DNA of 64,000 nt, taken from assembly GCA_016712885.1 (NCBI GenBank), contig JADJQF010000033.1:744001-808000 (forward strand), read 5' to 3'. Origin of the DNA: Candidatus Flexicrinis proximus (lineage in GTDB: Bacteria > Chloroflexota > Anaerolineae > Aggregatilineales > Phototrophicaceae). Both the position numbers and the translations under genes were made by a program. Shown here piece after piece: positions 9,408 through 18,757 of the stretch (positions are counted from its first letter, which is position 1; each line of letters opens with the position of its first letter). The notes under the pieces were generated by a model. The model was not told the origin of the DNA and made no database searches. It saw only the letters and a list, made by a program, of their open reading frames with translations.

Positions 9408-10124
9408 CTAAATACTGGCGAGAAATTCCGCCCTCAGTTGATAGTCCGATCCCCGGCACAGCGCGCGGTACCACACCGCCGGGATGATCGCGCCGTCCTG
9501 GCTCGTAAAGGTCTGCCGTTCGATCACGAACAGCGGCGCGTCGGTGGCGATCTGCAGCAGCGCGGCTTCGTCCGCGTTGGGCAGGCGCACGTCGATCGAG
9601 TGCTCCATCCGCACCAGCGGCAGTTTCGCCTTATGGACCAGGATCCAGTGCAGCGGCGTTTGGCCGATTTCTGTGTCCAGCAGCTGCGGGTACCAGTGGC
9701 GCGCGAAGAAACGCTCCTCGTGCATGACCGGCGCGGCGTCGGTGTAGCGCACCTGTATCACGTGGAATACCGGCGTCCCGGCCTCCAGGTCGAGTTTGCT
9801 GGCCACATCCGCTCCCGCAGCGGTGACCTCTGCGCATGGCGTCCGAAGGCCTGCGACCGAAGCACCCCCCACCGGCTCGCTCAGGGCAAAAGAGGTCAGC
9901 CGCGGCCGTGAAGGATTCACGAACATGCCGCGGCCTTGCTCGCGCCGGATCAATCCCGCTTGTTCCAGTACCGTTAGTGCCTGCCGGACGGTTCCACGGC
10001 TCAGACCGTGTTGTTCCACCAAACGCCACTCGGTCGGCAGTTGTGCGTCCGGCGCCAGTTCGCCGAGTGCGATTTGCTGCCGCAGCTCGCCAGCAAGCCG
10101 CAGGTACTTCGGGCCAGTGTTCAT
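9408..10124 (-). CDS. hutC: GntR/HutC-family transcriptional regulator
   Basis: A 238-aa repressor-type regulator. The N-terminal winged HTH (YLRLAGELRQQIALGELAPDAQLPTEWRLVEQHGLSRGTVRQALTVLEQAGLI) is the GntR signature; the rest is a UTRA ligand-binding domain (TPVFHVIQVRYTDAAPVMHEERFF, DAPLFVIERQTF). Start at 10124 or 10127; the frame is open to 10316 but upstream residues do not resemble the family. In hut-linked HutC proteins the ligand is urocanate or formimino-glutamate, a plausible inference from position just upstream of hutGUIH. A GT-N-TA-N-AC operator lies in its own leader, which suggests autorepression. The symbol rests on context. Confidence 0.82.
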   Translation of the reverse strand: MNTGPKYLRLAGELRQQIALGELAPDAQLPTEWRLVEQHGLSRGTVRQALTVLEQAGLIRREQGRGMFVNPSRPRLTSFALSEPVGGASVAGLRTPCAEVTAAGADVASKLDLEAGTPVFHVIQVRYTDAAPVMHEERFFARHWYPQLLDTEIGQTPLHWILVHKAKLPLVRMEHSIDVRLPNADEAALLQIATDAPLFVIERQTFTSQDGAIIPAVWYRALCRGSDYQLRAEFLASI

Positions 10125-10146
10125 CATATCGGCTCGGTATCTAAAG

Positions 10147-10178
10147 TTGTCTAGTTGTCTATACAAATTTAGTCTACC
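10147..10178 (-). promoter_or_regulatory. candidate HutC-type operator cluster
   Basis: TTGTCTATACAA at 10155-10166 contains GTCTATAC, an exact GT-N-TA-N-AC, the consensus reported for the HutC subfamily of GntR regulators. It is preceded 7 bp earlier by another TTGTCTA (10148-10154) and followed by TAGTCTAC (10170-10177). The group sits 23-54 bp upstream of the regulator start at 10124, where RNA polymerase would bind. Confidence 0.6.
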
Positions 10179-10285
10179 GTGCATCCGCTGGTTGTCAAGC
10201 AGCTCGTTTTCTGTCTTTTGCGGCCCGGCCAGACTCATGACAGGGAAGCGCCTCCGGCGGCCTGACGTTTTAGCGCTTCCGCCGC

Positions 10286-10352
10286 AAAATCGCAGATGAG
10301 GGGTAGCGGGGCGCAAGTCCCTCGCGGAGGTGTGGAGGCTGCCGCTCCACCA
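10286..10352 (-). repeat. multi-hairpin intergenic repeat, copy 3 (partial)
   Basis: Partial reversed copy: AAAATCGCAGATGAGGGG, GGGGCGCAAGTCCCTCGC and GTGGAGG..GCTCCAC are present. The GGGTTCC and CAGGAGT hairpins are missing and the central stem has lost its partner arm. Confidence 0.75.
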
Positions 10353-10396
10353 ACTGTGCGCACAACAATTTCTGGTCTTGCGCCGGCGCGGAATCG

Positions 10397-10431
10397 AAAA
10401 CGCCGGCGCATCTGCATACCCCGGCGTTTTT
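10397..10431 (-). terminator. intrinsic terminator of the 10460-11218 gene
   Basis: AAAACGCCGG at 10397-10406 pairs with CCGGCGTTTT at 10421-10430, with a 14-nt loop. Read leftward, the stem is followed by TTTT, just downstream of the leftward secreted-protein gene. It could act in both directions. Confidence 0.75.
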
Positions 10432-10459
10432 GTGTGTCGTTTTGTGCCGCGTGTCGTCT

Positions 10460-11218
10460 TTAGACGTCGCTCAGAGTGAACAGGTCAAACTTGTTGGAGA
10501 CGTCTCTTTCGCCGGTCGGACCCATCGACTTCACAAACCAGACGTAGTGCTTGTTTTCCTTCAGCACCTGTTGAACCGTCGGGTTTGCGCCGCCGAAGGT
10601 GTACTGGCACAGATCGTAGGGGGACGAGTCCCAGCAGTAGGTTGCCGGATTCATCTTGACCTTCAGGACGACCACTCCGGTTTCCGCGTTCTTGATGATC
10701 AGTGTGTAATTCGTCACCAGCCCGAGGTGCGCCCACTTCATGAACGTGACCTGGTTTCGTGCGACACTCTGGTAAGGGCTCGGGGTCAGCAGGGCGGCTG
10801 TGTTGACTTCGTTGACCGTCGCGCGGCGGGCTTCGCTCTTGACCTTGACGCCGCTCATGGTGACGAATACGCTCCAGTCCACTTCGTCGCCGTCATGTGC
10901 CACCGCCAGCAGTTCCGTCGGGTCGCCCAGCGTCGTGCACTTTGCGGCGCACAGTGTCCCCGGTTCCCAGATGATCGTCTGCTGGGTGAACCGCAGGTAG
11001 AACTTGATCTTGTAACCGACGCCGCCGATGTGCGTCCACGAGAACTGCGTCCCCGGCTGGATTGCGCCGAACACGACCGGTTTGTCGAGAGTGATCGTCG
11101 TGCGCGGCGCATCTTCATCTGCGGCGGCGGGCAGCGGCAGGACATCCTGCGCCAGGGCCGTGACGCTGAGGGTGAAGATACAGACGAGGAAGGCGATCAG
11201 TTTCAGAGTGCGGTTCAT
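10460..11218 (-). CDS. secreted protein of unknown function
   Basis: 252 aa. The start at 11218 has GGAG 8 nt upstream and gives a clear signal peptide (MNRTLKLIAFLVCIFTLSVTALAQ). The mature part is beta-rich and carries two Cys pairs (TLCAAKCTTLGD; YCWDSSPYDLCQY) that could form disulfides. FSWTHIGGVGYKIKFYLRF and YTLIIKNAETGVVVLKVKM look like two copies of an Fn3-like strand pattern. No family recognised. It is divergent from the membrane-protein gene at 11349 and ends in a strong terminator. Confidence 0.7.
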   Translation of the reverse strand: MNRTLKLIAFLVCIFTLSVTALAQDVLPLPAAADEDAPRTTITLDKPVVFGAIQPGTQFSWTHIGGVGYKIKFYLRFTQQTIIWEPGTLCAAKCTTLGDPTELLAVAHDGDEVDWSVFVTMSGVKVKSEARRATVNEVNTAALLTPSPYQSVARNQVTFMKWAHLGLVTNYTLIIKNAETGVVVLKVKMNPATYCWDSSPYDLCQYTFGGANPTVQQVLKENKHYVWFVKSMGPTGERDVSNKFDLFTLSDV

Positions 11219-11274
11219 GTTCGATACTCCATGTTTATGTTTGTTTGCGACCAATAACCGTATCATGACGTATG

Positions 11275-11306
11275 ATCGTCTAGGAATCGTTCAGAATTTC
11301 TGAACG
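11275..11306. promoter_or_regulatory. direct repeat plus perfect 19-bp palindrome in divergent promoter region
   Basis: ATCGTCTAG (11275-11283) and ATCGTTCAG (11286-11294) repeat at 11 bp, as at 25-44. Overlapping the second copy is the perfect palindrome CGTTCAGAATTTCTGAACG (11288-11306). The site lies between two divergent genes and could control both. The binding protein is unknown. Confidence 0.45.
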
Positions 11307-11348
11307 TCCTAAAAGTGGTTCTCAACACATCGAATTGAGGGTACGACT

Positions 11349-12410
11349 ATGGCCTCCACCACTCAGACCGCCAGCGAAATCGCGAACCGGCGCACCATCC
11401 GGGCGAGTTATGCGGCCTCCTCCGCGCGTTTCGATCTGCTCATGGCCGCGCTGTCGGCCCTCTTCCTGGGCGGTCTGTGGGTCGACGGCTGGGCGCACTT
11501 TCACGGGCGGGTCGATGGCAGCTTCTTTACACCCTGGCATCTGGTCTTTTACAGCGCGTTCGCCATTTCCGCGCTCACCCTCGGCGCGAAACTCTGGCGT
11601 GGGATCAGCGATGGGCACGCCTTCGCCCGCGCTCTGCCGAAGGGCTACGGCCTCTCACTGGCAGGCATCGTGATCTTCGGACTCGGCGGCGTCGGCGACA
11701 TGGTCTGGCACACGCTGTTCGGCATCGAAGGCGGCACCGAAGCCCTGCTCAGTCCGACGCACATCATGTTGGGAATCGGCATGGCGCTCGTCTATACCGG
11801 TCCGATCCGCTCCGCATGGTCACGCGCCAGTGACGGCGAAACGCTGGCCGGCTGGCGCGCTCTCGCCCCCATGCTCATTGGCGCGACGCTCTTTCTGAGC
11901 CTCCTGATGTTCCTCACCAGCTACGCGCATCCGCTGACCGCGCCGATGGCCCATGAGCCGATTGGCCGCGGCGGCATCCAGCAGGATTTCGGCGTCACCG
12001 CTATTCTGCTCGAATCCGGCCTCCTGGCCGCCATCGTCGGCGTTCTGCTCTACCGCTGGCGCCTTCCCGTAGGCGCGGTCTCGTTGATGGCCTTCGTCAG
12101 CGCGGCACTGCTCACCATCCTCGTCGACTCCTATCCGTTTCTACCCGCGCTGGCGGTCGCCCTCCTGATTGTCGAGGGTGCGCTGTACTGGCTGAAACCC
12201 TCGCGTGAGCGGCCGGTCGCCTTCATCATCTCGCTCGCCCTGATCCCTGCGCTCGTCTACACCGCCTATTTCCTGGCGATCGACGCCGTGGCTGGCCGTG
12301 TCTATTGGAGCGTACACGTCTGGACCGGTGCGATCGTGCTGGCTGGCGTCGTCGGCGCGCTGATCGGCTGGGCGATTGTGGCCGCGGATCACGGAGCGGA
12401 GTCGAAGTAG
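11349..12410 (+). CDS. polytopic membrane protein of unknown function
   Basis: 353 aa with about nine hydrophobic segments covering most of the chain. The first ~25 residues are hydrophilic. His-containing motifs near membrane edges (LWVDGWAHFHGRVDG, GDMVWHTLFGIEGGTEALLSPTH, YAHPLTAPMAHEPIGRGG) may bind metal or haem, as is common in small uncharacterised membrane proteins of this kind; that is inference. GAGG lies about 8 nt before the start. It stands alone, divergent from the secreted-protein gene to the left. Confidence 0.7.
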   Translation: MASTTQTASEIANRRTIRASYAASSARFDLLMAALSALFLGGLWVDGWAHFHGRVDGSFFTPWHLVFYSAFAISALTLGAKLWRGISDGHAFARALPKGYGLSLAGIVIFGLGGVGDMVWHTLFGIEGGTEALLSPTHIMLGIGMALVYTGPIRSAWSRASDGETLAGWRALAPMLIGATLFLSLLMFLTSYAHPLTAPMAHEPIGRGGIQQDFGVTAILLESGLLAAIVGVLLYRWRLPVGAVSLMAFVSAALLTILVDSYPFLPALAVALLIVEGALYWLKPSRERPVAFIISLALIPALVYTAYFLAIDAVAGRVYWSVHVWTGAIVLAGVVGALIGWAIVAADHGAESK

Positions 12411-12526
12411 GGCGCCCGTGTGACAGTCGTCATTCAGGCGTTGCGCTTCCGGCGTACTTCAGATAATGTCCCGTATACCGCGATGCGGGTACAGTGAACG
12501 TATTGATCTATCGCGGGAAACGGCCC

Positions 12527-13459
12527 ATGTCCATCGAAATCGAATACTTCCGGCCTGATCGCCTCTCTGCACTCGTGCGCCTGCTCGACGACTCCTTCCA
12601 GATCGCTAATCCGGACAAGGCCGAACTTGTCCGCTGGAAGTTTTTCGCCCCCATTCACCGCGGCGGTACGGTCATGGCCGTCGCGCTGGACGACAATCGG
12701 GTGGTCTCGCAGTATGCCAATACGCCGCTCGTTTTGTCGGATGGGGGACGCCCCCTCTCGGCCATGGTCTGTGCCGACATGGCGACCGCTCCGCAGTATC
12801 GCGGCCGCGGGTTGATCTCGCAGTTGGCGCGTGATGTGTACGCGCGCGTAGTCCATTCTGGCGCTGTCCTCTCCATCGGCTACTCCAACGACGCCGGCGT
12901 CAAAGTCGATATGAACGCCAGAGGCTACGGGTACCGCGTGGTCGGCCGCTTTGCCCGCTATGTCTCTCCTGTCCTACGCGCCCGCACGACCCCGATCCGT
13001 CTTGAGCCCGCCGCCGAATTCAATGACGGCCATCTCCCTGTGCCGTCCGCGTCCAGCCTGAGCATCTGCAAATCCGCCGACTATCTCACCTGGCGCTATC
13101 TCCGTAAACCCAACGCAGACTATCGGATTTTCCGCATCGCACACGGGCCACACTCGCTCGGCTACGCCATCCTGCGTGATTCCGGCCAACGCGCCCACCT
13201 GGTTGACCTGATCGCAGAGCCGACGCCCGATCTCATCCGCGCCGTGCAAAACACAGTCCGTGCCAGTGGAAAGCGCGTCCTCGTCGTCTATGTGCTCGAT
13301 AACCCCTTTTGGCACCAGACTTTGCGCGGGTTCGTCCGCATTCCACGTCAAGCCCGCCTCGAAAACTACTATCTCACCGTCAAACCGCATACCAGTTCCA
13401 TGCCCGCCGGGTGGGATACCCCGGATCGTTGGCGGCTCATGGGCGGCGACATCATTTAG
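12527..13459 (+). CDS. GNAT-family N-acetyltransferase-like protein
   Basis: 310 aa. Residues ~5-150 have the GNAT layout, with the acetyl-CoA loop visible as MATAPQYRGRGLISQLARDV (R/Q-x-x-G-x-G/A) and GYSNDAGVKVDMNARGYGYRVVGRF after it. The second half (FNDGHLPVPS..., DYLTWRYLRKPNADYRIF) resembles the C-terminal part of two-domain GNAT proteins that act on cell-surface sugars or small metabolites. The substrate is unknown. A GTG at 12494 is an alternative start adding 11 residues; neither start has a strong ribosome site. Confidence 0.75.
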   Translation: MSIEIEYFRPDRLSALVRLLDDSFQIANPDKAELVRWKFFAPIHRGGTVMAVALDDNRVVSQYANTPLVLSDGGRPLSAMVCADMATAPQYRGRGLISQLARDVYARVVHSGAVLSIGYSNDAGVKVDMNARGYGYRVVGRFARYVSPVLRARTTPIRLEPAAEFNDGHLPVPSASSLSICKSADYLTWRYLRKPNADYRIFRIAHGPHSLGYAILRDSGQRAHLVDLIAEPTPDLIRAVQNTVRASGKRVLVVYVLDNPFWHQTLRGFVRIPRQARLENYYLTVKPHTSSMPAGWDTPDRWRLMGGDII

Positions 13460-13477
13460 GGCCTGATGTCCGCTCTT

Positions 13478-13545
13478 GACCTGGTTCAGGTCCGTAATTT
13501 CATTGTGTTTTCATCGCCTGCACGCATAGATAATCCCTATATAAT
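13478..13545 (+). promoter_or_regulatory. palindrome and -10 element upstream of the subtilase gene
   Basis: GACCTGGTTCAGGTC (13478-13492) is a perfect palindrome with a 3-nt centre and could be an operator or a weak terminator for the gene before it. TATAAT at 13540-13545 is a perfect -10, 40 nt before the subtilase start; no good -35 is seen 17 bp upstream. Confidence 0.45.
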
Positions 13546-13584
13546 GTGCGGTAGGACAGTCTTGCCACCTATCACGGAACCTCT

Positions 13585-16500
13585 ATGAATCGTCTGCTGC
13601 GATCTCTATTGTTATTGGCGTTGAGTGTTTTTCTGTTTAGCCCCGCTTCCCATAACATCCCATCTGTTCAGGCCCAACCCGCGCCGTTTGCGCGGGTGTC
13701 GCCGCGCCTGTTGGCGGCCTATGACAAGCAGGATCGCCAGCGGGTCATCATCACCTTTCGGACACAGTCCGACCTGAAGGGCGCATCTGGTGCATTCGCG
13801 CTTGAAAGCATGCGCGCAGAACTGGCGTCAATCCAGTCTCAGGTGCTGGCCTCGCTTCCCAAGGGCGAATTTATCCTGAGTGCGCAGTATCGCGTCGTCC
13901 CGGCGTTCGCTGGCGAGCTGACCGCCGATGGTCTGCGCCTGTTACAGGCGAACCCGCTCGTCGAGTCGATCAACCCCGACTACCTGATGCGCAAGGCCGA
14001 AGTCGACGCTGGGGCTGACGCGCTGATGCGCCACAACACCGTACACCTGCTCGGCGCGCGGGGCGCCGGGATCAATGTTGCCGTGATCGACACCGGCATC
14101 GACATGGCCCACGGCAATACCGAACTGACAGGCAGCGTTTATTTCACCCGCTGTACCCTCGGCGCGTGGGGCGGTAGCGACTGCCCGGACGAGGATAATA
14201 TCAGCGTCGTGACCGATGGTGACAGCCACGGCACCCACGTCGCCGGGATCATCTCTGGCAAGTACGGCGTCGCGCCGGATGCGGGTCTCGCAATCTTCAA
14301 AGCGCTTGGCGATGACGGCACCGGCCTGCAGTCGGAAATCATCGACGCCATGGACTACATCGCCGACAACAATGGTGCGCTGGGCATTCATCTCGTCAAT
14401 ATGAGCCTCAGCAGTGACGAGCGCTTTAACAGCGAGTTGGACTGTGAGGATGAGATGTCGGCCTATGCCGACGCGGTGGACGCCGTGACTGCCGCCGGTC
14501 CGCGCATCTTCGCCGCCACCGGCAACGATGGCGACCTGGTCGGCGTCGGCGCGCCGGCCTGTATTCCCGGCGTCATTGGCGTCGGCTCACTCGACGACTT
14601 CGCCGCGTCGGCCGATCCGCAGTTCCCCGGCTGTACGTCCTTCGGTGCCGCCGGTCTGGTCTCCTGTTACAGCAACGTCAATCTGAACTCGGTCGATCTC
14701 CTCGCCCCCGGCTGCTCGATCACTTCCGAGATGCCCAGCAGCCCCGGCAATCCCAACGCCGAGGGCGGTAAGTGCGGCACATCGATGGCCACACCCAATG
14801 CGGCAGGGGCGGCGGCCGTCCTGATGGGCCTGGGCCACATCGGCGCGTTTATCGAGGATACCCTGGCCTCCACCGGCGACACCGTGGTCGACATCCGCAA
14901 CAGTCTCCCTTACAAGTCGGTCGATCTGACCAGCGCCTATGTCTTCTGGATGCACCGCGCGCCGGATGTCTCTATCGTCAGTCAGTCTTCGACCCACGTC
15001 GAGTTCGCCTGGACCGATAATTCGTCGATCGAGACCGAATATCGCCTCAACCGCGTCAACATCGGCCGCGGCAGCACCAGCTTGGGAACGGTCGCCGCCG
15101 GCGTGCTGTCGACGACCGATACGAATGTGCCGTGCGGCCAGCTCCTCTATGAAGTGAAAGCCTACAGCGCGACATTCGATGCGCTCAGCGGCAACGGCAG
15201 CGCCTTTGCGACCGCCCGCCTCTGCCCTGAGGCGCCCATCTATGTCGGTCAGACCCGCCAGGTCGACGAGCTCGGCCTTTCCTGGTTTGACATGGCGGCC
15301 GACGAAGACCACTATCGCCTTGAGCGCCGCTATACCTCCGGAGACTGGACGGTTATCAGCGACACCCTCCCGGCGGGCAGCGGCTATATGTACTATGTCG
15401 ACCCGCTGCCCAACGTCGGGGTTTCCGGCTGCGAGATCGAGTATCGCGTGTCGGCCTGGAAGGATGTCGATCGCTCGGACTATCTCGAATATGCCTTCAA
15501 CGTCTGTGCGCCGATGCACGACCTGCTCGAACATGTTAAGGATGTCACGCTTCCACATGTCGTCGAGACCATTGACGAAGCGCAGCACCTGACGGTCACC
15601 GACCGCGGCGACGATTCCGACCCGTTGTTCAGCTGTAATTTCAGCTATGCCCAGCGCACCGCGTGGTATCGATATATTGCGCCGGTCAACGGCTATGTCG
15701 CCGTGGATTTCATCGGCAGTCATTTCGACCAGCCGTATATGGTCGCCTATATTGAAGGACCCATCGACTCCACTCAGGTTACAGATACCTGCAAGACCTT
15801 TATCTCAAGCGACGACGAACCGCTGACTCTGCCCGTCACCGGCGGTTTCCACTACCTGTTCGTAGTCGGCATTCCTAATTCCGTCTCTCCGCTGTACGGC
15901 AGCGAATCGTATGAAATCACGTTTGACATCATCCCCGACCCGCTCGTACCGGCCACCAATATCCAGCTTCAGCGGGTCAACGCCGGCGCCGATGTACTGA
16001 TCACCTGGGACGACCTGAGTTCGGAAGAATATGGTTACAACGTCTGGCGCCGTGACAATGTCTTCGACCTTACGGCTGAACTCGCAGGTACGACCAACCC
16101 CAGTGCCGAACAGTTCATCGATGCGGGGCAGGGCACAGACTGCGGCTTCCGCGTCTACGACGTTTCTGTGATCGGCGATGGCGTCCCCGGCGACTACGAC
16201 GGCGGCCAGTTTCTCTTGCGGCCGTGCGCGCCACCCAACGACCACCTGCCGCTGGCCGAAGCCGTGACTCCCGGAATTCCGTTTACTGATGTCGTACCGC
16301 ACTCCGCCGGCGCGACCAGCGCCCCGGAGGAGCCGGTCCTCGGCTGCCATCCGACTCCCGAATGGAAGCCTCTGCACACCGTCTGGTATAAGGTCTCGCC
16401 GGAATCCGACAGCCTGCTGGACGTCTCGCTGGCCGGCACCACCGGAATCACGGGCTGGTTCTCGGCGGTTCAGGTCCTGACCGCCGACAGCTTCTTCGAC

Positions 16501-18636
16501 TTGATCCCGGTCGCCTGTGATGCCAGCCAGAACGAATTCGTGTATTCCTTGCTCAGTGATGTGGTAATCGAGGGTGGGCGTGACACGTATATTCAGGTAA
16601 GTTATTCCGGCTTCCCGGAAACGACCTGGGACTTCGAATATCACGTTGCCATCAGTGTCGGCGATGTCGCTCAGTCTCCGGTCGTATTGTCGGCTGCCCG
16701 CGGCGAAGATCTGGATCAGGACCTCGTCACGCTCACCTGGGATGACCCGAACGCCGACGAGACCGGCTATGAGTTGGAAGTCTCGCTCGATAGCGGTGCC
16801 ACCTACGATCCTGTCACGATCACGCCCGCAAACGTCACCCAGTTCGCGGTTGATCCCGCAGCCTGTGACGAGTCGCGCTATCGTGTCCGGGCGCTCCATG
16901 CGCTCGGTCAGTCCGGCTGGACGGATGCAGCGCCGCTTGATGCCTGCATTCCCGTTCCTCCGCCGGCCGCGCCGAGCAACTTTACGCTCACGCGCGGTAC
17001 CGACCAGCAGCAGTACACGTTCTCCTGGACAGACAACTCTGATCTGGAGACCGGATTCGTGATTCAGGGGTCTCCCAATGCCGGCGCAAACTGGAACGAA
17101 CACTCGACCTATTCCGCCGATATCACCTCTGGCGGCCCTTTCAACGGTCTGCCTTGCACCAATCCTGATGTACGGTTCCGAATCCGCGCGACCGGCCCCT
17201 CCGGCGATTCTGACTGGGTTGAACTCGCCGTACCGCTTTGTTCGCAGGTCGTCGCGCCCTCGAATGTCGTCGTCGTGCGGCCGCCAGCCAACCCGATCAT
17301 GGCCGAAGTGACCTGGACCGATAACTCGGACAACGAGACGGGTTTCCTCGTCGAAAGGTCCAGCGGCGGCCTCTGGTTCTACGTAGTCGATGTTAACCCA
17401 GACGTCGTAACATGGTCTGGCAGTCTTGCCTGTCATACCCCCACGATCCGGGTGCGTGCGGAATCTCTCCCGTCGGCGTACTCCAGCCCGGATGTCGAGG
17501 CTGTCGTGCCGCCTTGTACGCTCGCCGCTCCGACCGCTTTTGTCGCCGATCGTGGCATCCCTGGCCAGTCGGTCGTCGATCTGACCTGGGTCGACAATTC
17601 TCTGGCCGAAACGAGCTTCGATATCGAAGCCTACCATCCCGAACTCGAACCGATACCATGGCAGTTTGCGGGGACAACTCCGGCGGACGTCCAGTCGCAC
17701 CAGCTCGCTGGCGTCACGTGTCAGGTGACGAAGCTGCGTATTCGTGCCTCGATCTTTAGCGACTCCATCTACAGCGACTGGGTCGAGCTCGACCTGGAGC
17801 CGTGTGCCACGCCCGACGTCCCTACCGGACTCCAGGCCGCGCGCCAGCCCAACGGTGACGTGCTCGTGAGCTGGACGGCGGGCGACGCACTGCCCACCCG
17901 GCATCGCGTCAGCGTGTCCGTAGACGGCGGGCCGTTCGAATTCTTCGGCCTCAGCGAGACGGTGGTCATGCCGGAAACGTCGATCACGCACATCGGTGCC
18001 TCCTGTTCTTCGGCGCTCGTGTATCGCATCGAGGCGGTCAACAGCCCGACCGGCCTGACCAGCACCCCGGCCGAGGTGACCGCTGAGGACTGCGCGCCGG
18101 TTCCAGTTGAACTGCTTGCCAACGGCGGTTTCGACTCGCCTCCCGTTCCGGCCCTTGCGCCCTGGAGCGTCACCCAGGCCGCTGGCGACAAACAGAAGTG
18201 CGACGACGGCAAGGCCAACAGCGCGCCCTGCTACTTCCTGTTCAAAGGTGGAGCGAACGAGGCGACCGTGCTGGTTCAGAAACTTGTTCCGCCAGTACTC
18301 GTGCTCGACGCGGGGACGACTGCGCGCCTATCGTTCTCGTACCGGACCAACAACGCTGTGCCCAGTGCGACCGTGTCTGCACTGTTCACCTTTGCCGATT
18401 CGACCACTCAAAAACTCAAGATCAAGGTTGTGGCCAAATCCAAGACCGCCTATACCCTGATGCAGGCCTCGGCGGTGCTGAACGCAACTACCGTAAGCGC
18501 CGTCAAGGTGAAGCTCAAAAACGCCGCGGCGGTGGGCAGCTTGATGATTGATGACATTTCGCTGACTGTAACCCCGCCGGATGTGCTGCCGCCTCCGGCG
18601 GCGCCGGCCGGCATGCGCGGCCTCGCCGGCGGCTGA
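13585..18636 (+). CDS. secreted subtilisin-family (S8) protease with Fn3-like modules
   Basis: 1683 aa. Signal peptide to about residue 31 (ending SVQAQ), then an inhibitor-I9-like propeptide (RQRVIITFRTQSDLKG to LVESINPDY). Catalytic domain ~150-440 with the Asp motif VAVIDTGIDMAHGN, the His motif DGDSHGTHVAGIISG and the Ser motif CGTSMATPNAAGAAAVL, all intact. The rest is eight Fn3-like domains (recurring TWTDNSDNETGFLVERS pattern) interrupted by two PPC-like domains that begin CAPMHDLLEH and CAPPNDHLPL. The last ~170 residues are a Cys-containing module starting LLANGGFDSPPVP that is shared with two neighbours. It is an extracellular, probably surface-held protease. The start has only a weak ribosome site. 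Confidence 0.93.
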   Translation: MNRLLRSLLLLALSVFLFSPASHNIPSVQAQPAPFARVSPRLLAAYDKQDRQRVIITFRTQSDLKGASGAFALESMRAELASIQSQVLASLPKGEFILSAQYRVVPAFAGELTADGLRLLQANPLVESINPDYLMRKAEVDAGADALMRHNTVHLLGARGAGINVAVIDTGIDMAHGNTELTGSVYFTRCTLGAWGGSDCPDEDNISVVTDGDSHGTHVAGIISGKYGVAPDAGLAIFKALGDDGTGLQSEIIDAMDYIADNNGALGIHLVNMSLSSDERFNSELDCEDEMSAYADAVDAVTAAGPRIFAATGNDGDLVGVGAPACIPGVIGVGSLDDFAASADPQFPGCTSFGAAGLVSCYSNVNLNSVDLLAPGCSITSEMPSSPGNPNAEGGKCGTSMATPNAAGAAAVLMGLGHIGAFIEDTLASTGDTVVDIRNSLPYKSVDLTSAYVFWMHRAPDVSIVSQSSTHVEFAWTDNSSIETEYRLNRVNIGRGSTSLGTVAAGVLSTTDTNVPCGQLLYEVKAYSATFDALSGNGSAFATARLCPEAPIYVGQTRQVDELGLSWFDMAADEDHYRLERRYTSGDWTVISDTLPAGSGYMYYVDPLPNVGVSGCEIEYRVSAWKDVDRSDYLEYAFNVCAPMHDLLEHVKDVTLPHVVETIDEAQHLTVTDRGDDSDPLFSCNFSYAQRTAWYRYIAPVNGYVAVDFIGSHFDQPYMVAYIEGPIDSTQVTDTCKTFISSDDEPLTLPVTGGFHYLFVVGIPNSVSPLYGSESYEITFDIIPDPLVPATNIQLQRVNAGADVLITWDDLSSEEYGYNVWRRDNVFDLTAELAGTTNPSAEQFIDAGQGTDCGFRVYDVSVIGDGVPGDYDGGQFLLRPCAPPNDHLPLAEAVTPGIPFTDVVPHSAGATSAPEEPVLGCHPTPEWKPLHTVWYKVSPESDSLLDVSLAGTTGITGWFSAVQVLTADSFFDLIPVACDASQNEFVYSLLSDVVIEGGRDTYIQVSYSGFPETTWDFEYHVAISVGDVAQSPVVLSAARGEDLDQDLVTLTWDDPNADETGYELEVSLDSGATYDPVTITPANVTQFAVDPAACDESRYRVRALHALGQSGWTDAAPLDACIPVPPPAAPSNFTLTRGTDQQQYTFSWTDNSDLETGFVIQGSPNAGANWNEHSTYSADITSGGPFNGLPCTNPDVRFRIRATGPSGDSDWVELAVPLCSQVVAPSNVVVVRPPANPIMAEVTWTDNSDNETGFLVERSSGGLWFYVVDVNPDVVTWSGSLACHTPTIRVRAESLPSAYSSPDVEAVVPPCTLAAPTAFVADRGIPGQSVVDLTWVDNSLAETSFDIEAYHPELEPIPWQFAGTTPADVQSHQLAGVTCQVTKLRIRASIFSDSIYSDWVELDLEPCATPDVPTGLQAARQPNGDVLVSWTAGDALPTRHRVSVSVDGGPFEFFGLSETVVMPETSITHIGASCSSALVYRIEAVNSPTGLTSTPAEVTAEDCAPVPVELLANGGFDSPPVPALAPWSVTQAAGDKQKCDDGKANSAPCYFLFKGGANEATVLVQKLVPPVLVLDAGTTARLSFSYRTNNAVPSATVSALFTFADSTTQKLKIKVVAKSKTAYTLMQASAVLNATTVSAVKVKLKNAAAVGSLMIDDISLTVTPPDVLPPPAAPAGMRGLAGG

Positions 18637-18757
18637 GGGGAGATGGTCTTCTTGGCATGATGGCATATTGTGGGCGGGCTCTTTACAATGGTGAACGAGC
18701 GGTACTTAGGTACCGGTTTTTGCTCATCTGTCTTTATTCTATTGATCGGAGCCCTAT

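Noticed and set aside
15805..17991. 728-codon open frame antisense to the subtilase gene
   Set aside because: High-GC antisense shadow: the plus strand has intact S8 protease and Fn3 motifs, while the antisense translation is Arg/Asp/Gly-rich with no domain and no ribosome site.
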